Source of the DNA: Inia geoffrensis
Taxonomy: Eukaryota; Chordata; Mammalia; Artiodactyla; Iniidae
Assembly (NCBI GenBank): GCA_036417435.1
Contig: CM070912.1
Span: 25,904,055-25,968,054 of the forward strand
Direction: 5' to 3'
Length of the DNA: 64,000 nt
Both the position numbers and the translations under genes were made by a program. This document shows positions 36,501 to 41,140 of this stretch, one piece after another (position 1 is the stretch's first letter; every line of letters starts with the position of its first letter). Under the pieces are notes generated by a model, which was not told the origin of the DNA, made no database searches, and saw only the letters and a program-made list of their open reading frames with translations.

Positions 36501-39500
36501 CCACGTGACAAAGAGGGGAGAGGGCAGACAGTGTGAGCAGATGCAGAGCAGCGAGTAGTAGTGTGGAGCTCCCGAGCTGGAGCCTCTCAGCGAAATAAGA
36601 GCTCAGTTATGGAGGCCAAGACTCTGTGGAGAGAGGGGAGGAGCCTCCGGGCTGCTGTAGGAAGCGCCATGGGGCTGCTGTCCATGGTAGAGTTGAGAGA
36701 ACCAGGAGGAGAGGAGGAGCCTGGCAAGGGGCCTGCCACTGCGGAGGCCCAGGTGAGCGCTACGCTGGGCTTGAGCCTGAGTGAAGGAAGTAGGAAGGGA
36801 CACGAGGGTAGGACAGCTTGGGAGCCGAGATGAGGGACTTGGTGACAGATGCATGTGGGGGGCTCTGGGAGCCAAGGGCCACTGCCGCCTCTCTCTTGGC
36901 GGAGGTGGGGGCAGCGTTATTAGGTCGGGACCCTTGTTTTATGGTCAGGATAATGAGCTTAGCTTGAGGGGCGTGGGAGAGCCATTAATTCTTTTAAGGT
37001 GCATTTAGTATCTGGAAAAAATGGTAAGAGCTCCCACGTGAGAACTAGCTTCATTTATATACCAGCTCTGGTGTTTGGGAGGTGGTGTTTTTAAAGAGCC
37101 GTAAAGAGTAATTTTGAAGCTGAGTCTCACAGCTTCTAAGACTACAGCCTTTTACAAGCGGCATGTTTCTGCCACAGCCTCTGTTGCTTTAAAACAAAGT
37201 GAAGAAGATTTCTTCTTGGCGCTGATTTGGTCTTTAAGTCCTAGTGTGTTTAAGTATGTTACCAAACACAGGTCCCACCCTTCCTGAATTTTAGGGCTTA
37301 TTTCCCCTCCTTTTCCACTGCCTAACCAGTAGTATGTCTTGTGTGCAGGTGGTCTGGATAAAAGGACATGGTCATAAGAGAATTGTAGTGTTAAAAAATG
37401 ACATGAAAAGTAAGTAAGCCCCATCCCCTCCCCGCTTCAGAAGCCCCAGTTCTCGCCCCGATCCCCCTTTGATGGGTGCTCTTTGTCTTCCAGGTCGTGT
37501 GAGTTCACTTGGTCTCCCCTCTGCCAGTCATGAAACCCGGCCCTCAGCTACCGAGCGCATCCTGGAGGTGCCCGAATCTCGCACAGCCTTGGAACTCAAA
37601 CTCGGAGCAGGTGGTGACGGTAAGAGACGAAAAACAAAGCAAAGCTGGTGAAATTTTCAGGAAATGGCTTGGGGTGGAGCTGGGGTGGTTTGAGGGGAAA
37701 GGACGACGCTGGGTCATTTTCATTCGTTAAAGGTAAGTATTCATGCATTTTCCAAAGGAGTCTGGTGTTTGGTTAAGAACAGAGAAAAAACTGGCCTGCA
37801 TTTGATGGTTGACCGGTTAAGGTTCTTGAAGGATGTCGGCAGCCCCCATAATGACAATAAGCCAGCATAATTCAGACGTTAAAGGAAAAAGATTCTGACA
37901 CTTATTAGAATACTTCAAGATGATAGCAATGGAGTCAACTCTGCTGCCCTTGGAGAGAGAGATGGATGGAGCTTAGCTCTGAATGTGACAAGGACAAGTG
38001 GGGGCTTATAGTCAAGGAGCAGAGCAAGGGGATCGGTGGCTGGGAAACTACCAAGAGGAGACATCAAGGTAGGGGGATTCCTGCCGACCTAAGAGGATTC
38101 TTGTTAAAGGCAGGCCAAGGACTTAGACATCAAAGGTTGGGCGTGGGGTGGGATGAGGAACTTTATCAGATATCAGAAGGCTGGGGGATTTTTGCTAAAC
38201 TGACTTCTCAAGGCTCTTGTCAAGACTGGACATGGCAAGGACACGAGACACAGAAGACCAAGGTCAAAGTCTGGTGGAGAAGAGGGCTTGGAGGAGCCTG
38301 ACTCCTGACTAAAGTTGGGTTAGGGAGAGTCTTTGTCACAGGACATTCCTGGGAAAGACTCGATAGTAATGCATTAGTAGTACTCAGAACAACATCGAGT
38401 CATCCCGATTTTATGTGGAATCTTCTGTGTACTAAATAGAAATCAACTCGCTTGAATTTTGAGTCCATTGCTAGATACGAGAATTTTATGTTCTTAGGAC
38501 TCTGCAAGTTGTTAAATAGTTACAAGTGCTACTGTGCTCTCTGTTTATAGGATAATCAGCTAAGTAGCATTTTACATTTTTACAAAGCACCTGAATGTAG
38601 CTCATCCTCTCAAGCTGTCAGCACAGCCTTCAGCAGTTGTTACCTCCATCCTACAAATGAAGGACTGAAATTCCGGGAGGTTAAGTAGCTTACCCAAGAG
38701 CACTCAGCGAGGAAGTGACAGAACTGGGACCCAGGTCTTCTAATTCGGACCTTTTGCTCACTTAACTACTTTCTATGGGTTTTTTGATTTTTCTCAGCGT
38801 TTTTTAATTGCCCCCTTTGTTCCTAAGAACACAAATCGGGAGATCCTGGCTGTGGCATCTCACTTACGAGAGTGACCCAGACCTTTCTGTTAATGGCTTT
38901 TTTTAAAACCTTGAGTACTTCCTGACCTTAAGGAGAAGGCAGGCCTCAGGCACAGGCCACGCAGTCCTGAGCGGAAACCCGCTTGCCGTCTCCCCCAGGG
39001 CCCCGTCCGGTGGAGCAGGAGCTCCTCCGCCTGACCAGCGACTCCCCTGTGGACCTCTTGTGCGCGCCTGTCCCGTCGTGCCTGCCGTCCCCTCAGCTGA
39101 GACCGGATCCCGTCATCCTCCAGTCCGCTGACCTCATTCAGTTTGAGGAGCGCCCTCCGGAGCCTTCTGGTAGGAGGCCCTGTGTCACTGTGGGGTTTTC
39201 TCTGTGGCCATAATTAAACAGTAAACCCTTAATGCCAAGATGTTCACTGTTTGATGGGAGTGGGGAGAGACTCTACCTTTCCAGGCACAAATATACCTGT
39301 GAGGATTATTCAGGACCCCCTTTTCCTGTCAGGGTTCCTGCTCACAGCCCGAGGTGGCTGAGGGGGCAGCAAGCACGGGAACGATGGTGGTCTTGAGGGG
39401 TGCTGCAGCTGCGCTGGGGGTGGGGACCCCACGGGGGAGCGTGCAGGGGCTTCCTGGGCTGTGCTCCCCACCTTTGGAAAGTGCAGCAACTCCAGCGGCA

Positions 39501-41140
39501 ACCCCCGCCCGTCACCAGACATACACGTCACCCCCGGTCTGGCCCAGAGTTGAACGACTCCAGAGGGTACTGGGGCTCCGTGGGACTGTGAATAGGGGAG
39601 GGAGGGCACCTGTGTCTCGCCCCCCAGCTTGTGCCACAGCTAGAGATGGCACGGGCTGCAGGCCGCTCGGCTAGGAAGAGGCAGAGCCAGGATTGGAGCC
39701 CCAGGCCTCTTGTCTTTCTGTCGTGTCCCTGGCCTCCTGAGAGGCCGGCCCACCTGCTCTGTCGAGGTCCTTCCCTTGTCGTCTCCTCTGTTGGGATGGT
39801 CCTTCCCCGCTTTGCTGACACTGCCGTCCAGGAGATGACCCTGCTGACCACAGGCCTCGGTCTTCTTAGCAGCCTTTGGCACCTTTGGCACCATCACCCA
39901 GTGAAAGAGCTGAGGCTGTTTATCTGGAAGATAGTCAGTGAGGAGACGTATACCTACCTGGCTGCAGAGCTGGACCTGGGCTGTGGCGATGGCGGGGGTG
40001 GTTCCCCTAGAAGCATAGACTTGGTGGGAAATTGACGTTAGCTCTTCCGTGGGTGTAGACTTGGTGTGTTTAGTGTACTGAGTTCAACCATCCCTGTGTG
40101 CCGGGGAGAGAAATAACCTGAGCGGTGCTGGCAGTTCTGTCCGTTATTCTCCCCAGCGAGAGTCAGCCTGAGAGCTGAGCTGAGGTTCTGCCTCCCCGCC
40201 GTCACCCTCAGCCTCTGTGTTCCTTTGGTGCGGGAGCCTCTTGCACACGCAGTGGCAGTCCAAGGTATAAGGACACATCACTTCCAAGCAGTGTGTCTCT
40301 GTACCTACAGCAGGCTAGTTACTTGTGGCTCAGCCAGAGAAAGAGCAGCCTGTGCGCGCTCTGGGAGAAGTGGCTGCTTCACTTCCTGGATTTTTGAAGG
40401 TGCTTCTGACTCTCTGCAGTTCTCCCCTTATCTCTGCTTGCCCTGCACCCCACTCCCCCTCCCCAGCCCCCAGCCCCACCTTGGGTGCACGTAGAGCACG
40501 GTACTCTGTCAGTGGAATAGGCCAGGGCCCCCTGGTACGAAGGCCCCTCCTGGTCTGAAAGTCTTTAGGTCACATGTGGCTTATGGGTCCTTAACTACCT
40601 GACAGAGAGAATGAATGGGCAGAGAAAGTGGAAAAAAATGTTTTTAAACAACTGTGCATTGATTTGTAGATAAAAACGAAGGTCTCTGAAGTTTTGTAAT
40701 TCAAGGGAGACCTGAGATGAAGTTTATAAATGTTTGACTTATGTGACACATAATACTGGCCACAGAGCTAATAAGTAAATTATGGCATATAGGTGTGACA
40801 TTTGGGGATTATTCTTTTGAGAAATGAGGAAAACTGAAAACAGACACTTTTTGCAGGCCCTAGAACTGAATGTGTTTGCTTTCCTGTATTTACAGAAATT
40901 ATGGTTTTAAACCAAGAAGAGAAAATGGAAATTCCAATACCAATAAAGAACGAAAACCTGCCCTCTGATTCCAGCTCATCTGGCGTCTCAGCAGCTGTCC
41001 CAGTGCCTCCCTGCCTCTCCACGGAAACCCCCGAGTCGCTGCTCAGCAAGGACCCTGTGGAAAGCCCAGCCAAAAAGCAACCCAAAAATAGAGTAAAATT
41101 GGCAGCCAACTTTTCCTTTGCACCTATAACCAAGCTTTGA
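6446..41140 (+). CDS. MARF1: MARF1, meiosis regulator and mRNA stability factor 1 (26 coding exons)
   Basis: Cytoplasmic RNA-regulating protein that combines RNA cleavage with RNA binding. Joining the exons listed separately gives 5,226 nt, that is 1,741 codons plus stop, with every junction GT..AG and every phase compatible. Domain order by residue: Cys/His-rich N-terminus (49-276); NYN nuclease (about 350-500) with acidic residues D357, D425 and D451; RRM (about 510-590); Ser/Lys-rich linker; second RRM (about 785-870); eight LOTUS/OST-HTH domains (about 870-1560); disordered C-terminus to 1741. Known for the family: needed for oocyte meiosis and retrotransposon control in mouse, LOTUS domains bind RNA, and the human C-terminus binds EDC4 and brings decapping factors. 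The frame is intact with no premature stop, so the gene looks functional. Start is set by the tandem ATGATG at 6446/6449; the second has the better context. Confidence 0.97.
6590..8728 (+). other. MARF1 intron 2
   Basis: No exon seen. A MIR in minus orientation is recognisable about 7785-8005, with the CATTTTATCC..GTGGGTAC core followed by a degenerate 'aaattgaagca..gaggttaggttaagtcacttacccaaggt'. The rest is AT-rich unique sequence. Confidence 0.6.
8729..9412 (+). CDS. MARF1: MARF1 exon 3, Cys/His-rich N-terminal region
   Basis: Acceptor TTTTCTTAG|AAAG at 8728 and donor CAACAAG|GTTTGT after 9412; 684 nt, residues 49-276, phase 0 at both ends. It holds a poly-Gly run coded by (GGN)7 at about 8933-8953 and many Cys/His pairs: SCCAHC near its start, CKHLPCCGK in the middle, YCEDCLNK at the end. 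With CNGCG in the next exon these could bind zinc, but I know no named domain here. A downstream Met at 8738 is not the start, because the upstream exon is in frame and matches the family N-terminus. Confidence 0.96.
9413..10168 (+). other. MARF1 intron 3
   Basis: No exon or clear repeat seen. The last 30 bases form an A/T-rich acceptor approach ending TTAAAACAG. Confidence 0.6.
10169..10343 (+). CDS. MARF1: MARF1 exon 4
   Basis: Acceptor AAAACAG|CCGG and donor AAATTTG|GTAAAT; 175 nt, residues 277-335, ending with one base of a Gly codon. It codes the Pro-rich linker before the nuclease domain, including [10 protein letters not shown] and the CNGCG motif. It pairs with exon 5, which supplies the last two bases of the Gly codon. 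Confidence 0.95.
10344..11417 (+). other. MARF1 intron 4
   Basis: Contains the SINE at 10831-10959, listed separately; otherwise unique sequence with no exon seen. Confidence 0.6.
10831..10959 (+). mobile_element. CHR-type SINE, short form
   Basis: Begins GGAATTCCCTGGCGGTCC and carries the box-B-like GGTTGGATCCC and the GGGAACTAAGATCC core typical of the cetacean/ruminant CHR family. It ends in an (AAAC)n tail. Moderately diverged. Confidence 0.85.
11418..11644 (+). CDS. MARF1: MARF1 exon 5, N-terminal half of the NYN nuclease domain
   Basis: Acceptor TTCTTAAG|GG and donor TGCCAG|GTAAAA; 227 nt, residues 335-410. It codes GVFWDIENC, the first strand of the PIN-like fold, with D357 as a predicted metal-binding acidic residue, then the helix [16 protein letters not shown] and the strand [11 protein letters not shown]. 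The donor is weak, followed by a run of A. Confidence 0.96.
11645..12706 (+). other. MARF1 intron 5
   Basis: No exon seen. A MIR relic in minus orientation lies about 11850-12060 (ATCATTTCCTTTGATTTTCATAACTGCTTTGTGA ... TGGATGAGCTTAGATTTAAATCCAGA in split form). The rest is unique. Confidence 0.55.
12707..12824 (+). CDS. MARF1: MARF1 exon 6, central NYN segment
   Basis: Acceptor AATGCAG|GTAACC and donor GTGTCAA|GTAAGT; 118 nt, residues 411-450. It contains [14 protein letters not shown] with D425, a predicted catalytic acidic residue, and the strand ATVVLVS that leads into the next motif. It ends with one base of the Thr codon that precedes D451. Confidence 0.95.
12825..13383 (+). other. MARF1 intron 6
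   Basis: Short intron without visible repeats or further exons; it ends in a T-rich acceptor tract. Confidence 0.6.
13384..13556 (+). CDS. MARF1: MARF1 exon 7, C-terminal NYN segment
   Basis: Acceptor CTTTCAG|CTGATG and donor ATGCCA|GTAAGT; 173 nt, residues 450-507. It opens with the T-D-V-N-F motif (D451, the third acidic residue of PIN-like active sites), then [14 protein letters not shown], and ends the nuclease fold near [10 protein letters not shown]. All three acidic positions are present, so the nuclease is predicted to be active. Confidence 0.96.
13557..15282 (+). other. MARF1 intron 7
   Basis: Holds the long CHR SINE at 13917-14122, a MIR-like remnant around 14530-14650, and otherwise unique sequence. 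No exon seen. Confidence 0.6.
13917..14122 (+). mobile_element. CHR-type SINE, young cetacean long form
   Basis: Begins GGGCTTCCCTGGTGGCGCAG, carries GCCGATGCAGGGGACACGG and GAGCGGCTGGGCCCGTGAGC, and ends in an A tract. It is flanked by the duplication ATGATGATGG (about 13908-13917 and 14123-14133). Low divergence suggests a recent insertion. Confidence 0.93.
15283..15708 (+). CDS. MARF1: MARF1 exon 8, first RRM and Ser/Lys-rich linker
   Basis: Acceptor CTATCAACAG|TGCCAG and donor TTACAG|GTAATT; 426 nt, residues 508-649, phase 0. An RNA-recognition motif starts with the RNP2-like strand TLLYVYNLP and has the RNP1-like CSAILRFI, then [14 protein letters not shown]. The downstream half is basic and Ser-rich ([10 protein letters not shown]) and probably disordered. 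A second in-frame AG six bases inside the exon could serve as an alternative acceptor. Confidence 0.95.
15903..16060 (+). CDS. MARF1: MARF1 exon 9, linker
   Basis: Acceptor GTTTTAAG|GAGC and donor CCGAA|GTAGGT; 158 nt, residues 650-702. It codes the low-complexity segment [10 protein letters not shown]...SVYKNN with no named domain. It is less conserved against my memory of the human protein than the flanking domains. Confidence 0.93.
16149..16307 (+). CDS. MARF1: MARF1 exon 10, linker with an internal donor
   Basis: Acceptor TCCACTAG|AAAA and donor TTCTCG|GTGAGT; 159 nt, residues 702-755. It codes Ser/Thr-rich sequence with [13 protein letters not shown] and QSWSSR. An in-exon CCAA|GTGAGT at 16224/16225 is as good a donor as the real one. 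The full-length exon is favoured because SYPSAFSKL downstream is a family-conserved segment and keeps the frame into exon 11. Confidence 0.94.
16785..16817. repeat. Perfect 14-bp inverted repeat with 5-base loop
   Basis: The left arm AGAAGGAGCTCATG (16785-16798) is exactly complementary to the right arm CATGAGCTCCTTCT (16804-16817), separated by CATCC. It lies in MARF1 intron 10 and is not part of a recognised transposon end. Confidence 0.9.
16961..17074 (+). mobile_element. CHR-type SINE, older copy
   Basis: Begins GGGATTTCCCTGGTGGCC, with GTGGGTTCAATCCCTGG and GGGAACTAAGATCCCACATG. Its probable target duplication (AAGAGTATCTGGCTT before it, AAAGAATATCTGGCCTT at 17265) encloses the next SINE too, showing that the latter inserted into its tail. 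Confidence 0.85.
17114..17264 (+). mobile_element. CHR-type SINE nested in the tail of the preceding SINE, with (CA)n end
   Basis: Begins GGGAATTCCCTGGCGGTCC, has GGTTTGATCCCTGGTCGGGG and ends in a long A tract followed by a short (CA)n run at about 17246-17263, a microsatellite that grew from the tail. Confidence 0.88.
17450..17653 (-). mobile_element. CHR-type SINE, young long form, minus orientation
   Basis: Reverse complement of the 13917 type: it ends ACCAGGGAAGCCC on the plus strand and begins with a T/GT-rich tail. Exact target duplication GATATTGAGTA at 17439-17449 and 17654-17664. Together with the 13917 copy it forms an inverted SINE pair flanking exons 8-10. Confidence 0.93.
17870..18059 (+). 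CDS. MARF1: MARF1 exon 11, start of second RRM
   Basis: Acceptor TTAAGCAG|GAGT and donor GGCAAG|GTAACC; 190 nt, residues 755-818. After a Ser/Asn-rich lead ([12 protein letters not shown]) it codes the first half of an RRM-like fold: [18 protein letters not shown] and the helix ending SRHGK. Confidence 0.95.
18060..18770 (+). other. MARF1 intron 11
   Basis: Unique sequence with no clear repeat or exon. It ends in the strong acceptor TTTTTACTGCTGCAG. Confidence 0.6.
18771..18949 (+). CDS. MARF1: MARF1 exon 12, end of second RRM
   Basis: Acceptor CTGCTGCAG|GTGAAG and donor CTGAG|GTAAAG; 179 nt, residues 819-878. It codes [20 protein letters not shown], a helix [17 protein letters not shown] and the last strand KKILVSLA, completing the RRM begun in exon 11. 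Asn-Tyr style RNP aromatics are weak, so this may be a non-canonical RRM. Confidence 0.95.
18950..20432 (+). other. MARF1 intron 12
   Basis: Contains an L1 3'-end fragment at about 19490-19900; the rest is AT-rich and without exons. Confidence 0.6.
19490..19900 (+). mobile_element. Old L1 3' end fragment
   Basis: Shows the characteristic L1 tail order: TCAACTATACTTCAG, GATCAGATTTGTGGTTACCAGAGG, GTACAAACTTCCAG and a T/A-rich end. Diverged and 5'-truncated. Confidence 0.65.
20433..20513 (+). CDS. MARF1: MARF1 exon 13, start of LOTUS domain 1
   Basis: Acceptor TTTCTTGCAG|TGCAG and donor GAAAAAA|GTAAGT; 81 nt, residues 878-905, the smallest coding exon except exon 24. It codes [27 protein letters not shown], the first helix and strand of an OST-HTH fold. 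Confidence 0.93.
21439..21767 (-). mobile_element. SINE of the CHR/Bov-tA-like class, long older form
   Basis: On the plus strand it begins with a T tract and TTTATTTAATTTTGGCTGTGTTGGGTC and ends TTAACCACTGTGCCACCAGGGATGTCC, the reverse complement of a tRNA-derived SINE with an extended body. Target duplication AGGAGTAACAGTG / AGGAGTTACAATG with two mismatches, so the insertion is not recent. Confidence 0.88.
21787..21992 (-). mobile_element. CHR-type SINE, young long form, minus orientation
   Basis: Reverse complement of the 13917-type element, with a T20 tract and an exact duplication TACAATGAGTTTTT on both sides (from 21774 and from 21993). It inserted right beside the older SINE's duplication. 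Confidence 0.93.
22015..22616 (-). mobile_element. Possible relic of an ancient LINE reverse-transcriptase region (L2/CR1 type)
   Basis: The minus strand is unusually open for an intron (frames of 134 and 147 codons) and Ser/Pro/Leu-rich. The segment ending in ...[12 protein letters not shown] resembles the region after the catalytic motif of L2/CR1-like reverse transcriptases. The match is weak and from memory; the frame is degenerate and no intact catalytic motif is visible. Alternative: a simple GA-rich tract. Confidence 0.3.
22612..22820 (-). mobile_element. MIR element
   Basis: Contains, in reverse orientation, the MIR core: GAGCACTTACTCTGTGCTAAG, CCCCATTTTACAGATGGGAA, AAGGTCACATAG and GGATTTGAACTCAAATCTG. 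Well preserved for this old family. Confidence 0.85.
23315..23551 (+). CDS. MARF1: MARF1 exon 14, LOTUS 1 end and spacer
   Basis: Acceptor TTGCTTTTAG|GTTT and donor TTTCAG|GTAGAT; 237 nt, residues 905-984. It completes LOTUS domain 1 ([19 protein letters not shown]) and then codes a polar spacer ([16 protein letters not shown]...) ending QHCPNKDF. The 80-residue spacer separates LOTUS 1 from the rest of the array. Confidence 0.95.
23677..23796 (+). CDS. MARF1: MARF1 exon 15, start of LOTUS domain 2
   Basis: Acceptor TTTCGGCAG|TGAAC and donor TTAAG|GTGACT; 120 nt, residues 984-1024. It codes [26 protein letters not shown] and HEGTVPLL in split form, the helix-turn-helix start of the second OST-HTH repeat. 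Confidence 0.94.
23797..24500 (+). other. MARF1 intron 15
   Basis: No exon seen. Around 23940-24060 there is a weak L2-like trace (TCCATTCACTCGATATTTCAACAAG). The rest is unique. Confidence 0.5.
24501..24679 (+). CDS. MARF1: MARF1 exon 16, end of LOTUS domain 2, with a G8 tract
   Basis: Acceptor GCACTTCAG|TTTT and donor AACACAG|GTAGGT; 179 nt, residues 1024-1084. It codes [19 protein letters not shown], then [17 protein letters not shown] and [12 protein letters not shown]. The three Gly codons come from an uninterrupted G8 run at 24559-24566. My recollection of the human protein has one Gly fewer here. The frame stays open to the donor. Confidence 0.94.
24680..25972 (+). other. MARF1 intron 16
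   Basis: AT-rich intron with a C/T-rich patch about 25150-25340. No repeat family identified with confidence and no exon seen. Confidence 0.55.
25973..26193 (+). CDS. MARF1: MARF1 exon 17, LOTUS domain 3
   Basis: Acceptor CATATTTAG|ATCC and donor TTGCAG|GTAAGG; 221 nt, residues 1084-1157, ending in phase 0. Nearly one whole OST-HTH domain: [15 protein letters not shown], then [11 protein letters not shown] and [19 protein letters not shown]. It is strikingly similar to exon 20 (LOTUS 5), sharing FIPSYHHHF and the LLE/LFEA(V/I)P ending. Confidence 0.97.
26194..26945 (+). other. MARF1 intron 17
   Basis: No exon seen. A short (AG)n tract lies at about 26853-26874, 70 bases before the next exon. 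The rest is unique. Confidence 0.6.
26946..27088 (+). CDS. MARF1: MARF1 exon 18, first part of LOTUS domain 4
   Basis: Acceptor GTTTGCAG|ATTC and donor CATTG|GTGAGT; 143 nt, residues 1158-1205. It codes [20 protein letters not shown] and [22 protein letters not shown]. This LOTUS repeat is split over two exons, unlike repeats 3 and 5-8. Confidence 0.95.
27140..27490 (-). mobile_element. L1 3' end fragment, minus orientation
   Basis: On the plus strand it reads the reverse complement of the cetartiodactyl L1 3' region: ACAAAGTGAATCAGCTATACA, GGTGGTCACACAGCACTGAGC, CTTTGTCCCAGCGCACCC and CATATATATGTGTTAGCATA. It fills most of MARF1 intron 18 (27089-27643). Confidence 0.85.
27644..27777 (+). 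CDS. MARF1: MARF1 exon 19, end of LOTUS domain 4
   Basis: Acceptor AAACCTAG|GTGT and donor AAAAGAG|GTATGT; 134 nt, residues 1205-1250. It codes [20 protein letters not shown], then [24 protein letters not shown], closing the winged-helix fold. Confidence 0.95.
27778..28894 (+). other. MARF1 intron 19
   Basis: No exon or confidently named repeat. It ends in an exceptionally T-rich acceptor tract (28862-28890). Confidence 0.55.
28895..29097 (+). CDS. MARF1: MARF1 exon 20, LOTUS domain 5
   Basis: Acceptor TTTTTTAAAG|AACG and donor TTACAA|GTAAGT; 203 nt, residues 1250-1317, phase 0 at the end. It codes [30 protein letters not shown] and [19 protein letters not shown]. The close similarity to exon 17 points to duplication of a LOTUS exon. 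Confidence 0.97.
29098..29775 (+). other. MARF1 intron 20
   Basis: Contains an old L1 fragment in minus orientation at about 29520-29680 (TAAAATGCCTACCTGCCCAT ... TTAAGTGTACAGTTCAGCAG ... GCAAAACTGAAACTT). No exon seen. Confidence 0.5.
29776..30003 (+). CDS. MARF1: MARF1 exon 21, LOTUS domain 6
   Basis: Acceptor TTTTCCAAG|GTAC and donor GTAAAG|GTAACA; 228 nt, residues 1318-1393, phase 0 at both ends. It codes [38 protein letters not shown] and [19 protein letters not shown]: one complete OST-HTH unit. Confidence 0.97.
30004..33398 (+). other. MARF1 intron 21
   Basis: At 3.4 kb, one of the largest introns. A GA-rich region at 30400-32000 is described separately; 32050-33390 is unique sequence. 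No exon seen, and no SINE. Confidence 0.55.
30640..31825 (-). mobile_element. Possible ancient LINE (L2/CR1-like) relic, minus strand
   Basis: Two long minus-strand frames (203 and 177 codons) lie end to end in intronic DNA, both Ser/Leu/Pro-rich, and the plus strand is GA-rich throughout. The texture matches the tract at 22015-22616. I read it as a decayed LINE open region on the minus strand, with low certainty and no catalytic motif seen. Alternatives are an unclassified eutherian repeat or a compositional artefact. Confidence 0.28.
33399..33629 (+). CDS. MARF1: MARF1 exon 22, LOTUS domain 7
   Basis: Acceptor TTCTTCCCAG|GTTG and donor GTTGAG|GTATGA; 231 nt, residues 1394-1470, phase 0 at both ends. 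It codes [38 protein letters not shown] and [20 protein letters not shown]: one complete OST-HTH unit. Confidence 0.97.
33975..34308 (+). mobile_element. SINE of the CHR/Bov-tA-like class, long form
   Basis: Begins GGGGACTTCCCTGGTAGTGC, has repeated 'AGCCCACGCGCCTAGAGCCC' type body segments and ends (AAAT)n A16. Target duplication AGAATCACAGTTCGG (33961) / AGAATTGCAGTTCGG (34309). Confidence 0.92.
34321..34443 (+). mobile_element. CHR-type SINE, short form
   Basis: Starts GGGAATTCCCTGGCAGTCC directly at the 3' target duplication of the preceding SINE. It has CCAGGTTCGATCCTTGG and GGGAACTAGGATCCC, and an A11 tail. Confidence 0.9.
34450..34905 (+). mobile_element. Ancient L1 ORF2 (reverse-transcriptase region) relic
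   Basis: Follows the order of L1 ORF2 nucleotides: GAATACTATGTGCAATT..., ACCTAGAGGAAATAGATAA, ATTAGACCAATTAACA, AAGGACCAGATGGTTAAG and CCTTAATACCAG. It is full of stops and indels and is not coding. Confidence 0.65.
34915..35285 (+). mobile_element. Endogenous retrovirus LTR, plus orientation, probably partial
   Basis: An ERV1-like LTR layout: a GGCCC-rich U3, a TATA-like CTATAAGT near 35139, an inverted-repeat stem at 35165-35206, then a degenerate poly(A) region (CCTGAAGAAAATCTG) and a pyrimidine-rich end. No internal retroviral genes follow. The family name is not certain. Confidence 0.55.
35932..36144 (+). CDS. MARF1: MARF1 exon 23, LOTUS domain 8
   Basis: Acceptor CTGGACCAG|GTTT and donor CCACAG|GTGGGT; 213 nt, residues 1471-1541, phase 0 at both ends. 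It codes [21 protein letters not shown] in split form, [15 protein letters not shown] and [15 protein letters not shown], the last repeat of the LOTUS array. Confidence 0.97.
36145..37348 (+). other. MARF1 intron 23
   Basis: No exon seen. Weak L2-like trace in minus orientation at 36290-36370 (TTCATTAAATTCCTGGGTGCGAGG). The GA-rich stretch 36400-36850 resembles the intron 21 tract. Confidence 0.45.
37349..37409 (+). CDS. MARF1: MARF1 exon 24
   Basis: Acceptor TTGTGTGCAG|GTGG and donor ATGAAAA|GTAAGT; 61 nt, residues 1542-1562. It codes [20 protein letters not shown], the last strand of LOTUS 8 and a basic tail. Confidence 0.94.
37494..37619 (+). CDS. MARF1: MARF1 exon 25
   Basis: Acceptor TTGTCTTCCAG|GTCG and donor GGTGACG|GTAAGA; 126 nt, residues 1562-1604. 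It codes the Ser-rich [13 protein letters not shown] and [10 protein letters not shown]. Low complexity; several differences from the human form I recall, as expected of a disordered tail. Confidence 0.92.
37620..38998 (+). other. MARF1 intron 25
   Basis: A MIR in minus orientation is recognisable at about 38560-38760 (CATTTTTACAAAGCACCTG ... GGAGGTTAAGTAGCTTACCC ... GAACTGGGACCCAGGTC). No exon seen. Confidence 0.6.
38999..39169 (+). CDS. MARF1: MARF1 exon 26
   Basis: Acceptor GTCTCCCCCAG|GGCC and donor CCTTCTG|GTAGGA; 171 nt, residues 1604-1661. It codes [40 protein letters not shown] and DLIQFEERP. This acidic/hydrophobic segment belongs to the C-terminal region reported to contact decapping factors in human MARF1; which residues do so is not visible here. 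Confidence 0.95.
39170..40895 (+). other. MARF1 intron 26
   Basis: The first kilobase is GC-rich (39330-40050) with chance open frames on both strands. No exon or named repeat seen. Confidence 0.55.

Noticed and set aside
39354..40035. Open frames of 106-134 codons in MARF1 intron 26
   Set aside because: GC-rich intron between two well-supported exons; no similarity to known proteins and no junctions with the MARF1 frame.
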